Shown here: in pieces, positions 1 through 6,346 of the stretch
Numbering within the stretch: the first letter of the stretch is position 1
How the letters are laid out: the number at the start of each line of letters is the position of its first letter
DNA from: Verrucomicrobiota bacterium
GTDB lineage: Bacteria; Verrucomicrobiota; Verrucomicrobiia; Limisphaerales; UBA8199
NCBI GenBank assembly: GCA_026397855.1
Contig: JAPLUA010000255.1
Span: forward strand, 1 to 15,567
Length of the DNA: 15,567 nucleotides
Reading direction: 5' to 3'
The notes under the pieces: model-generated
The model's input: only the letters and a program-made list of their open reading frames with translations
Told to the model about the DNA's origin: nothing
The model's database searches: none
Position numbers and translations under genes: made by a program

Positions 1-375
1 ACCTACGCCGAGCTAGGGGCGGCCATCCTGCTCAAGCTGGGCCTGGGCACCAACGCCGTCCAGCCGGTGCCGGCCATGCTGGTTCGCAAAGACCGGACCT
101 ACGCCACGGCGGCCAGCCTGAAGCGCTGGATGCGGGAGCATGGCATGACGCCGGCGAAGATCAATTTGATGACCCTGGGGCCTCATGCGCGCCGCTCGCG
201 CCTGATGTTTGAAAAGGCCTTCGGAGATGGCGTGACGGTGGGCGTGATGGCGATCCCTTGCCGGGACTACGATCCGGTGCACTGGTGGCGATCCAGCGCG
301 GGGGTGCGAGTCGTCATTGCCGAGGGGTTGGCTTACGTTTACGCCCGGTTCTTCTTCTCGCCGCCGCCGCTGTGA
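1..375 (+). CDS. YdcF/SanA-like DUF218 protein, 3' part only
   Basis: The frame is open from the first base and ends at TGA 373-375, so the N-terminus lies outside the window; 124 residues are visible. The signature of the DUF218 (YdcF/SanA/ElyC) family can be read: an RTYATAASLKRWM helix, then a strand followed by TLGPHARRS, then VGVMAIPCRDYDPVHWWRSS, and a C-terminal ALAYVYARFFF-like helix. In the family the basic HARRS stretch belongs to the conserved Rossmann-like core. Members are usually membrane-anchored envelope proteins; ElyC and SanA affect the bacterial envelope, but the chemistry of most members is not settled. The gene converges on the minus-strand kinase, with 29 bp between the stop codons. 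The family call is fairly firm; the substrate and full length cannot be judged here. Confidence 0.75.
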   Translation, partial: TYAELGAAILLKLGLGTNAVQPVPAMLVRKDRTYATAASLKRWMREHGMTPAKINLMTLGPHARRSRLMFEKAFGDGVTVGVMAIPCRDYDPVHWWRSSAGVRVVIAEGLAYVYARFFFSPPPL

Positions 376-388
376 CTGCCAGGCCCGG

Positions 389-406
389 GACCGGCCGGGG
401 CCGGTC
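389..406. terminator. inverted repeat between convergent stop codons
   Basis: GACCGGCC and GGCCGGTC form perfect 8-bp arms around a GG centre, 13 bases after the YdcF-like stop and overlapping the stop codon of the convergent kinase. The position suits a bidirectional transcription stop. There is no T-run on either side, so it is not a textbook intrinsic terminator; the role is inferred from position and symmetry. Confidence 0.4.
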
Positions 407-2132
407 AGACGGGCAGGATTACGCTGACGGTTGTACCGCAGCCGACACGGGACTTGATCTTCACCTTTCCGCGGTGCGTCTCGACAACACGAGCCACGAT
501 GGCCAGACCCAGGCCGGTGCCGCGGGCTTTGGTCGTGCTCAGCACCGAGGTAAAGGCGCTCCGCCTCTGCTCCTCGCTCATGCCGGGGCCGGTGTCCTTG
601 ATTTCCACCACCACATGGGTCGGCTGCGGCGCCCGGCGCGGCGTGTGAATCGCGCGGGAAACGATCGTCAGCGTGCCGCCTTCGGGCATCGCCTCGGCCG
701 CGTTGAGGATCAGGTTGAGAAAGGCTTGCTCCAGCTGGGTCGGCGCGCCCGGCACCGCGGGGAGATCGGGCTGAAACTCCTGGGCCAATTGAATATTCTG
801 ATGCTTGAGCTTGTGCCGCACCAGCAGGCCCAGATCGTCAATCAGCCGGTTCAGATTCACCGGTTCCATCCGGGGCTCAGCCTTGCGGGCAAAGTCGAGG
901 ATCTGCTCAACGATCCGGTTCATGTGCTCGATCTTCTCGCTGATAATCCGGGCGTCCTTCTCGCGGGGGTCGCCGGCGGGGAATTTGAGGTCCAGCGAGT
1001 GGTAGAGCATCTTCAGGACCGTCAGGGGATTGCGGATTTCGTGCGCCACCTCGGCCGCGAGCAGGCCAAGCGCGCCGAGCTTTTCGTTCTGGCGCAACTG
1101 CTCCTCGACATCCACGACCTTCTCGTAGAGCCGGGCCTTCTGGATGGCGATGCCGGACAGCTCGGCCAGGGCGGAGAGAATCCGGACCTCGTCATCGGAG
1201 AAGCTGTAAGGCTGGCCCGAATAGACGCTCAGGGTCCCGATCGCCCGGCCGCCATAGATCAGCGGCACGCTCAGCAGCGCCATCAGGCCCTCCCGGCGCG
1301 CGGCATCCACGTTTTGATAGAGGCTTGAGCCCTGCACGTTCTCCACCTGCACCGGCTTCTTGCGTCGCACCACGACGCCGAGCAGGCTATCCTCCACGCT
1401 CAGGCGGGGACGGTTGGCATACTGCTCGCTCGCGCCAAAGTTGGCGCGTGGCTCGAGCCATTCGCCGCTGTCATCCAGCAGCATCAGCGCGGCGACCTTC
1501 GCCTGCATCAGCAGGCAGGCCTCGCGCGTAATGACCCCCAGGGCATCGTCCAGATTGAGCGTGGAGTTGATAGTCTGGCTGACGCCGGCCAGCGATTCAA
1601 AGAGGCGCGCCTTGAGCCGGACCTGTTCGTAGAGCCAGGTGTTGTGGATCACGCGCGCCGCCTGCACGGCCAGCGCTTCGAGCAGCTCCTGGTCCCCGGC
1701 GCTGAACGCATCGGGCCGATCCGAATCCACATTCAGAACCCCGCGCACATCGCCCCTGACCTCCAGCGGCACCGCCAGCTCCGAACGGACCTCCTCGCGA
1801 AGCATCACGTAACGCGGGTCCTTGGCAACATCCCCCACGCGCGCCGGCTTGCCCGTCCGGGCAACCCATCCGGTGATGCCCTCCCCCAGCTTGAGCCGAA
1901 GATTCGCCGCGCTCGCGGGCAGGCCTGCCGTGGCATGGATTTCCAGAAGGCCGCTGGTGGGATTGAGCAGGACGGCCGACCCGCTCGAAGCGCGCATCAG
2001 GCGGACAGCCTGGTTCAGGATCAACCGCAGCGCCTCCTGCGGATCGAGCGTGGAATGAATCACCTCGCCGACCTGGTGCAGGAGGTTCAGCCGGTCGAAT
2101 TGCGCCCTCAGTTCAGCCAGTTCGTTGCTCAT
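405..2132 (-). CDS. soluble histidine kinase with two GAF domains
   Basis: This 575-residue sensor kinase has no membrane segment, so it should act in the cytoplasm. GAF domain 1 spans about residues 25-165 and GAF 2 about 185-335, followed by a short coiled coil, a HisKA dimerisation helix with H364 in EVAHEIRNPL, and a HATPase domain: N-box N473/N477, G1 DTGPGM 513-518, G2 TGLGLAI 539-545. The F-box region reads FTSVLSTTK where related NtrB-like kinases usually have F-x-x-F-F before TTK, a mild deviation. I chose the ATG at 2130-2132 because it overlaps the lptG stop as ATGA and begins right before the GAF linker; the frame stays open upstream only because it runs antisense-free through lptG. 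No response regulator adjoins it. The GAF ligand is unknown. Kinase assignment is firm; partner and signal are not. Confidence 0.9.
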   Translation of the reverse strand: MSNELAELRAQFDRLNLLHQVGEVIHSTLDPQEALRLILNQAVRLMRASSGSAVLLNPTSGLLEIHATAGLPASAANLRLKLGEGITGWVARTGKPARVGDVAKDPRYVMLREEVRSELAVPLEVRGDVRGVLNVDSDRPDAFSAGDQELLEALAVQAARVIHNTWLYEQVRLKARLFESLAGVSQTINSTLNLDDALGVITREACLLMQAKVAALMLLDDSGEWLEPRANFGASEQYANRPRLSVEDSLLGVVVRRKKPVQVENVQGSSLYQNVDAARREGLMALLSVPLIYGGRAIGTLSVYSGQPYSFSDDEVRILSALAELSGIAIQKARLYEKVVDVEEQLRQNEKLGALGLLAAEVAHEIRNPLTVLKMLYHSLDLKFPAGDPREKDARIISEKIEHMNRIVEQILDFARKAEPRMEPVNLNRLIDDLGLLVRHKLKHQNIQLAQEFQPDLPAVPGAPTQLEQAFLNLILNAAEAMPEGGTLTIVSRAIHTPRRAPQPTHVVVEIKDTGPGMSEEQRRSAFTSVLSTTKARGTGLGLAIVARVVETHRGKVKIKSRVGCGTTVSVILPV

Positions 2133-3256
2133 CGGACCCTGGCGGTGAACCAAATGCCTGCCAGCCCAAAGGACAAGTCGGGAAACCATGCGGCCAGCCA
2201 CGGGGGCAGGCTGCCGCCGGTCCCAAGCGCCAGCCCGACCTGTTGCAGGACGAAATAGGCGAAACAGATTACAATGCTGCTTGCCACACCCACATACACA
2301 TTCCGCCGACCACCAACCGCCCCGAAAGGAATGGCAATGAGCACCACGACCAGGCAGGTCCATGGCGCCGCCAGGCGGCCCTGGAGTTTTGTGTGGAGCC
2401 ATGCCGCGTCGGAACGGGACGGATTGGGGTGCAGGCGGAGGTAGTGGAGGATCTCCATGATGGGCACATCGGCCTTCCGCGCTGACCGCAGCGAGAGGCT
2501 GGCGCTGATCCTGATCTCGCTGTTAATCTCCTCCACCGTTTCCGTGAATTCGGAGATCGTCATCACGTTGGTCTGCATCGAGGGCACCGGCGGCAGGTCT
2601 GTCTGCGCCGTTTCCCGGAACTCGCGCAGGTTGTAAAACCTCCACCCGCCTTTGACAGGCACGGCCCGCTCCGCCCTGAGCTGCCACGGCCTCGAACCGT
2701 CCTGGGCGGTCCAGGAAACAATGGGCTCAATCATCTCGCCGGTGTCAGAGTTATAAACCCCGATGCGCCAGATCCGGCCATCCCGCGCATTCTCGAAGCA
2801 GAGATTGCGGACCGCATTGCGCCTGTCGGTGCGAACGACTGATGGCATGTGCCGTTCCAGGATTGCCTTTGCGGCGTCATAGCTTTCCGGCGCCCATAAC
2901 TCGTTGATCGCCAGGAGAACCAGGCTGGCCAGGAACCCCACCGCCAGGTAAGGCATGGACAACCGCCACATGCTGATGCCAGCGGCCCGGATGGCCGTGA
3001 TCTCATTGTGCCTGGCGTGGCTGGTCAGCGTGTAGAGCAACGAAAGCAGCAGCGCGATGGGCATCACGATCACCAGGAAATCGGGAGCCACCACGAGGTA
3101 ATATTCTGCGATATCCCGGGCGGACAGCTCTTTCTTCTGGAAGTCACCCAGGTTCGCGAACAGGTCGGAGGCAACCCAGAAGATGAAGAAGCCGCAGAGG
3201 CAGAAGCCAAGCGGGATCAGCAACTCGCGCAACAGATAACGGTCCAGCAGACGCAT
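2129..3256 (-). CDS. lptG: LptF/LptG-family permease of LPS export
   Basis: The 375-residue product matches the YjgP/YjgQ (LptF/LptG) family, the membrane subunits that work with the LptB ATPase to lift lipopolysaccharide from the inner membrane into the Lpt bridge. It has the family layout: N-terminal LLDRYLLRELL and a first membrane segment at about 12-33, two more at about 58-76 and 101-119 around the cytoplasmic HNEITAIRAAGIS coupling helix (83-95), a periplasmic jellyroll region at about 125-290, and three C-terminal segments at about 297-316, 321-345 and 352-371. Start ATG 3254-3256 is preferred over an upstream ATG at 3302-3304, whose extra 16 residues are Cys-rich and unlike the family. 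It lies 131 bp after sufC and shares ATGA with the kinase gene. LptF and LptG are hard to tell apart from one sequence, so the symbol is tentative. Confidence 0.85.
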   Translation of the reverse strand: MRLLDRYLLRELLIPLGFCLCGFFIFWVASDLFANLGDFQKKELSARDIAEYYLVVAPDFLVIVMPIALLLSLLYTLTSHARHNEITAIRAAGISMWRLSMPYLAVGFLASLVLLAINELWAPESYDAAKAILERHMPSVVRTDRRNAVRNLCFENARDGRIWRIGVYNSDTGEMIEPIVSWTAQDGSRPWQLRAERAVPVKGGWRFYNLREFRETAQTDLPPVPSMQTNVMTISEFTETVEEINSEIRISASLSLRSARKADVPIMEILHYLRLHPNPSRSDAAWLHTKLQGRLAAPWTCLVVVLIAIPFGAVGGRRNVYVGVASSIVICFAYFVLQQVGLALGTGGSLPPWLAAWFPDLSFGLAGIWFTARVR

Positions 3257-3387
3257 GTGACTGCAGCCTAATCGGCAGCAGCCCTCAAGGCAAGCGCACC
3301 CCAAGCAGGCCGCAGCCTTTCAGGACGAGAGGCATCCGCCGGCCACTGAACGGACCGGGCTCGCAACCATTCTGCCAAGGGGCCCTG

Positions 3388-4158
3388 CTAAGCGGACAGG
3401 GCCTCTTCCTTAATGATCCAGTCGTAGCCCTTCTCCTCGAGCTCCAGCGCCAGCTCTTTACCCCCGGTGCGGATGATACGGCCATCCACCAGCACATGCA
3501 CGAAGTCCGGCACAATGTAGTCCAGCAGCCGCTGATAATGCGTGATGACCAACTGCGAGTTATCGGCCCGGCGCAGCTTGTTAACGCCCTTGGAAACCAC
3601 CTTCAGCGCGTCAATGTCCAGCCCGGAGTCCGTTTCATCGAGAATGGCGAGGCGGGGCTCCAGCACCGCCATCTGGAACACCTCGTTCCGCTTCTTCTCG
3701 CCGCCGGAAAAGCCCTCGTTCACCGAGCGCCTCAGGAGGTCCTCCTTCAGTTCCAGCAGTTGAATCTTGTCCTTCACCAGCGTCAGAAACTCCATCGCAT
3801 CCAACTCCGGGAGCCCACGGTGCTTGCGGACTTCGTTCAGCGCCGACTTCAGGAAGTAAGTGCTGTTCACGCCGGGGATTTCCACCGGGTATTGGAAGGC
3901 GAGGAAGAGCCCCTCGCGGGCCCGCTCCTCCGGAGCCAGTTCCAGCAACTCTTTGCCGTTGTAAAGAACCTGCCCGCCGGTGACCTCGTATCCATCACGG
4001 CCGGCCAGGATGGCCGCCAGCGTGCTCTTGCCGCTGCCGTTCGGGCCCATGACCGCATGCACCTCGCCGGGATAAATCGTCAGGTTGATGCCTTTGAGAA
4101 TCCGCTTGCCCTCAACGCCGGCGTTGAGGTCCTTAATTTCCAGTATCGCTTGTTTCAT
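3388..4158 (-). CDS. sufC: SufC, ABC-type ATPase of Fe-S cluster assembly
   Basis: SufC is the soluble ABC ATPase of the SUF machinery; it binds SufB (and SufD) and uses ATP to drive scaffold rearrangement during cluster assembly. The 256-residue length is typical. Visible motifs are Walker A GPNGSGKS (38-45), Q-loop Q89 in LAFQYPVEIPGV, signature FSGGEKKRNE (150-159), Walker B LAILDE (170-175) running into the SufC-typical DETDSGLDIDAL, and switch H207 in ITHYQRLL. No residue expected for catalysis is missing. It lies 109 bp downstream of sufB on the same strand and ends with TAG. The ribosome site is weak (AGGC about 5 bases before the ATG). Identity is firm. Confidence 0.96.
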   Translation of the reverse strand: MKQAILEIKDLNAGVEGKRILKGINLTIYPGEVHAVMGPNGSGKSTLAAILAGRDGYEVTGGQVLYNGKELLELAPEERAREGLFLAFQYPVEIPGVNSTYFLKSALNEVRKHRGLPELDAMEFLTLVKDKIQLLELKEDLLRRSVNEGFSGGEKKRNEVFQMAVLEPRLAILDETDSGLDIDALKVVSKGVNKLRRADNSQLVITHYQRLLDYIVPDFVHVLVDGRIIRTGGKELALELEEKGYDWIIKEEALSA

Positions 4159-4267
4159 GCTTGCCTGATTTGCCGGGGCCGATCGCCACCCGTGGAATCC
4201 GCCCGGGCTATTTCACTCGTTGAACTCATTAAACGCTTCGACGCTCCACGCTCGACGCCGGCCGCCA

Positions 4268-5716
4268 TCACCCCACGCTGCCTTCCAGGCTTACGCCGAG
4301 CAGCTTCTGCGCTTCGACGGCGAACTCCATCGGCAGCTCGCGGAACACTTCCTTGCAGAAGCCATTGACGATCATGTTGACGGCATCCTGGGTCGCCAAC
4401 CCCCGCTGGTTGCAGTAAAAGATCTGGTCCTCCCCGATCTTCGAGGTCGATGCCTCATGCTCCACGCGGGATGTGGTATTCTTCACTTCGATGTAGGGAA
4501 ACGTATGCGCGCCGCACTTGTTCCCCAGCAGCAGCGAGTCGCACTGCGAAAAGTTGCGCGCGTTAGCTGCGCTCTTCTGGATCTTGACCTGGCCCCGGTA
4601 GCTGTTCTGGCCGTGCCCGGCCGAGATGCCCTTGGAGACGATCGTGCTCCGGGTGTTCTTGCCGACATGCACCATCTTGGTACCCGTGTCGGCCTGCTGG
4701 TAATTGTTCGTCACGGCAACGGAGTAGAATTCGCCGACCGAATTATCCCCCAGCAGGATGCAGCTCGGGTATTTCCAGGTGATCGCCGACCCGGTTTCCA
4801 CCTGCGTCCAGCAGATCTTGGAGTTCTTTCCCTTGCACAACCCGCGCTTGGTCACAAAATTATAGATGCCTCCCCTGCCCTGCTCATCCCCAGGATACCA
4901 GTTCTGCACGGTCGAATACTTGATCTGGGCGTTATCCAGGGCGATCAGTTCCACCACTGCGGCATGCAGCTGATGCTCGTCCCGCATCGGCGCGGTGCAA
5001 CCCTCAAGATAGCTCACCGACGCTCCTTCTTCCGCCACGATCAGCGTCCGCTCAAACTGGCCGGTATTGGCCGCATTGATGCGGAAATACGTGGACAGCT
5101 CCATCGGGCACCGCACGCCTTTCGGGATGAAGCAGAACGAGCCGTCGCTGAACACGGCCGAGTTGAGCGCGGCGAAGAAGTTGTCCGCGTAAGGAACCAC
5201 CAGGCCCAAATACTTCCTCACCAGGTCCGGATGCTCCTGCACCGCCTCGCTAAACGAGCAGAAGATGATCCCCTTCTCGGCCAACTGCTTCTTGAACGTG
5301 GTGCCCACCGAGACGCTATCAAACACCGCATCCACCGCCACCCCAGCCAGGCGCTCACGCTCCTTGAGCGGGATGCCGAGCTTCTCGTAGGTCTCCAGCA
5401 GCTTCGGGTCCACCTCTTCCAGGCTCCGCGGCCCGTCGCCCTTCTTCTTCGGCGCCGAGTAATAAACCGACTTCTGGTAGTCAATCGGCGGGTAATGCAC
5501 GTGCGGCCAGGTTGGCTCCTGGAGGGTCAGCCAATGACGGTAGGCCTTCAGCCGCCATTCGAGCATAAACTCAGGCTCGTTCTTCTTGCCCGAAATCAGG
5601 CGCACAATGTCCTCGTTCAAGCCCGGCGGCGCCGCATCGGCCTCCACGTCGGTGACGAAGCCGTACTTGTATTCCGTCTTAACCAGGCCTTCAATTGTCT
5701 CGGTTGCTGTGCTCAT
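4268..5716 (-). CDS. sufB: SufB, Fe-S cluster scaffold protein
   Basis: SufB is the scaffold on which SUF builds [Fe-S] clusters, in complex with SufC and normally SufD. The product has 482 residues, close to the usual 465-495, and starts with the family-typical EYKYGFVTDVEADAAPPGLN region. The right-handed beta-helix core is clear, with LEGCTAPMRDEHQLHAAVVE (237-256), KNSKICWTQVETGSAITWKYP (from 297) and SKGISAGHGQNSYRG (361-375). The C-terminal QCDSLLLGNKCGAHTFPYIE and VEHEASTSKIGEDQIFYCNQRG carry C392, H420 and E421. With a constant offset of 13 these would match C405, H433 and E434 of E. coli SufB, the residues implicated in cluster building; that mapping is from memory. It lies 78 bp after the Fur-type regulator and 109 bp before sufC. 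Identity is firm. Confidence 0.96.
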   Translation of the reverse strand: MSTATETIEGLVKTEYKYGFVTDVEADAAPPGLNEDIVRLISGKKNEPEFMLEWRLKAYRHWLTLQEPTWPHVHYPPIDYQKSVYYSAPKKKGDGPRSLEEVDPKLLETYEKLGIPLKERERLAGVAVDAVFDSVSVGTTFKKQLAEKGIIFCSFSEAVQEHPDLVRKYLGLVVPYADNFFAALNSAVFSDGSFCFIPKGVRCPMELSTYFRINAANTGQFERTLIVAEEGASVSYLEGCTAPMRDEHQLHAAVVELIALDNAQIKYSTVQNWYPGDEQGRGGIYNFVTKRGLCKGKNSKICWTQVETGSAITWKYPSCILLGDNSVGEFYSVAVTNNYQQADTGTKMVHVGKNTRSTIVSKGISAGHGQNSYRGQVKIQKSAANARNFSQCDSLLLGNKCGAHTFPYIEVKNTTSRVEHEASTSKIGEDQIFYCNQRGLATQDAVNMIVNGFCKEVFRELPMEFAVEAQKLLGVSLEGSVG

Positions 5717-5751
5717 CTCAACTCAATGCCCCAAGCTTCTCCCCACTGACG

Positions 5752-5796
5752 ATGTAACCCATGTAACTCATGCAACTCATGTAACTCGTATAATTC
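5752..5796. repeat. 9-bp tandem repeat in the fur-sufB gap
   Basis: The unit ATGTAACTC occurs as ATGTAACCC, ATGTAACTC, ATGCAACTC, ATGTAACTC and a decayed GTATAATTC, five head-to-tail units of exactly 9 bp. The last unit runs into the stop codon of the Fur-type gene (5795-5797). The tract is AT-richer than its surroundings and occupies about half of the 78-bp gap before sufB. No dyad symmetry is evident, so an operator array is possible but a slipped-strand microsatellite is simpler. Confidence 0.85.
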
Positions 5797-6271
5797 ATTC
5801 AGCCATTCCACTCGCCGCCCCCGACCCATTCCCCCGCCCGCGCTTGCCGTTGCCGCAGGCGGCGCACCGCCCATGAATGGCGATGTCGTAGCGTTCCGCC
5901 CGGTAGCCCTTCGGCAGCGCGACCCCCGGACCGTCGGCTAACTCAATGTCGAAAACGCTCTTGCACTGGCCGCAATAAAAGTGCCCGTGCTCGCGCATAT
6001 TCGGGCAAAAGCGCGTCGCGCCGCGCTCCAGCGTCACCTGTCGCGCCAACCCGCATTCCACCAACGCATCCAGGCAGTTATAGACCGTCGCCATCGAAAT
6101 GCCCGGCATGTCGTGCTTGACCCGGATGAACACTTCTTCCGCCGTCGGATGATCGCGTTTGCGCAGCAGCACAGCATAGACGTGCTCGCGCTGGCGCGTA
6201 AAACGAAAACCGCGCGTCGCCAGCCGTTCGTTCAGCCAGGCGTCAGGTTTTCTCTGGATCGCTTCGATCAT
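5795..6271 (-). CDS. Fur/PerR-family metal-dependent regulator
   Basis: The 158-residue product is a Fur superfamily repressor: a winged helix (about 10-90, with HPTAEEVF and GISMATVYNCLDALVECGLA as the core and recognition helices) and a C-terminal dimer domain. The structural zinc site is complete: C100-x2-C103 (FYCGQC) and C136-x2-C139 (CAACG). Regulatory-metal candidates are H41, H95, H97 and D108. The acidic residue expected after the RF motif (D85 in B. subtilis PerR, E in many Fur proteins) is C89 here (RFCPN), which is unusual. A glycine-rich tail of about 17 residues follows the zinc site. It is first in a run with sufB and sufC, so it probably controls Fe-S assembly and itself. Whether it senses iron, zinc or peroxide cannot be told from sequence. 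Confidence 0.92.
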   Translation of the reverse strand: MIEAIQRKPDAWLNERLATRGFRFTRQREHVYAVLLRKRDHPTAEEVFIRVKHDMPGISMATVYNCLDALVECGLARQVTLERGATRFCPNMREHGHFYCGQCKSVFDIELADGPGVALPKGYRAERYDIAIHGRCAACGNGKRGRGNGSGAASGMAE

Positions 6272-6299
6272 GCCGGGGCCAAGGTAGCGCGGCCCCGGC
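6272..6299 (-). promoter_or_regulatory. 9-bp stem-loop touching the fur start codon
   Basis: GCCGGGGCC (6272-6280) and GGCCCCGGC (6291-6299) are perfect 9-bp inverted arms around a 10-base loop. On the coding strand the hairpin ends at the base before the ATG, where a ribosome site should be; no Shine-Dalgarno sequence is visible outside it. If transcribed it would hinder ribosome access to the regulator gene. A terminator for the upstream ATPase gene is less likely, since no T-run follows. Confidence 0.5.
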
Positions 6300-6309
6300 C
6301 ATTGTCAAT

Positions 6310-6328
6310 ATTTGGAATAGTTCTAAAT
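6310..6328. promoter_or_regulatory. PerR/Fur-box-like dyad upstream of fur
   Basis: ATTTGGAAT-A-GTTCTAAAT has 9-base arms around one central base, with 7 of 9 positions symmetric. The inner 15 bp (6312-6326) match the 7-1-7 PerR-box layout TTATAAT-N-ATTATAA at 10 of 14 arm positions. It lies in the only AT-rich stretch between the ATPase and regulator genes, beginning 39 bp before the ATG. On the minus strand a TTGACA (6308-6303) follows directly and could be a -35 element, with a poor TACCTT (6286-6281) at 16-bp spacing. Autoregulation is inferred. Confidence 0.55.
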
Positions 6329-6346
6329 GGGGACCTGCCCTCGGAC

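Noticed and set aside
258..1328. A 356-codon + strand frame opposite the GAF kinase
   Set aside because: It overlaps the end of the YdcF-like frame and is antisense to conserved kinase motifs; no family resemblance.
2133..2402. N-terminal extension of the GAF kinase into lptG
   Set aside because: The added 90 residues would be an out-of-frame reading of conserved lptG sequence; the ATGA overlap start is far better.
3257..3387. Terminator or small gene between sufC and lptG
   Set aside because: No stable stem followed by T-run and no plausible short frame with a ribosome site was found; read-through into lptG seems likely.
4220..5749. A 509-codon open frame on the + strand opposite sufB
   Set aside because: It lies fully antisense to a certain sufB, and its Arg/His/Leu-rich product matches nothing; GC-rich genes commonly leave the opposite frame open.
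6281..6308. Sigma-70 promoter TTGACA-N16-TACCTT for the Fur-type gene
   Set aside because: The -35 is perfect, but the -10 matches only 3 of 6 and falls inside the GC-rich hairpin, so I do not list it as a separate feature.
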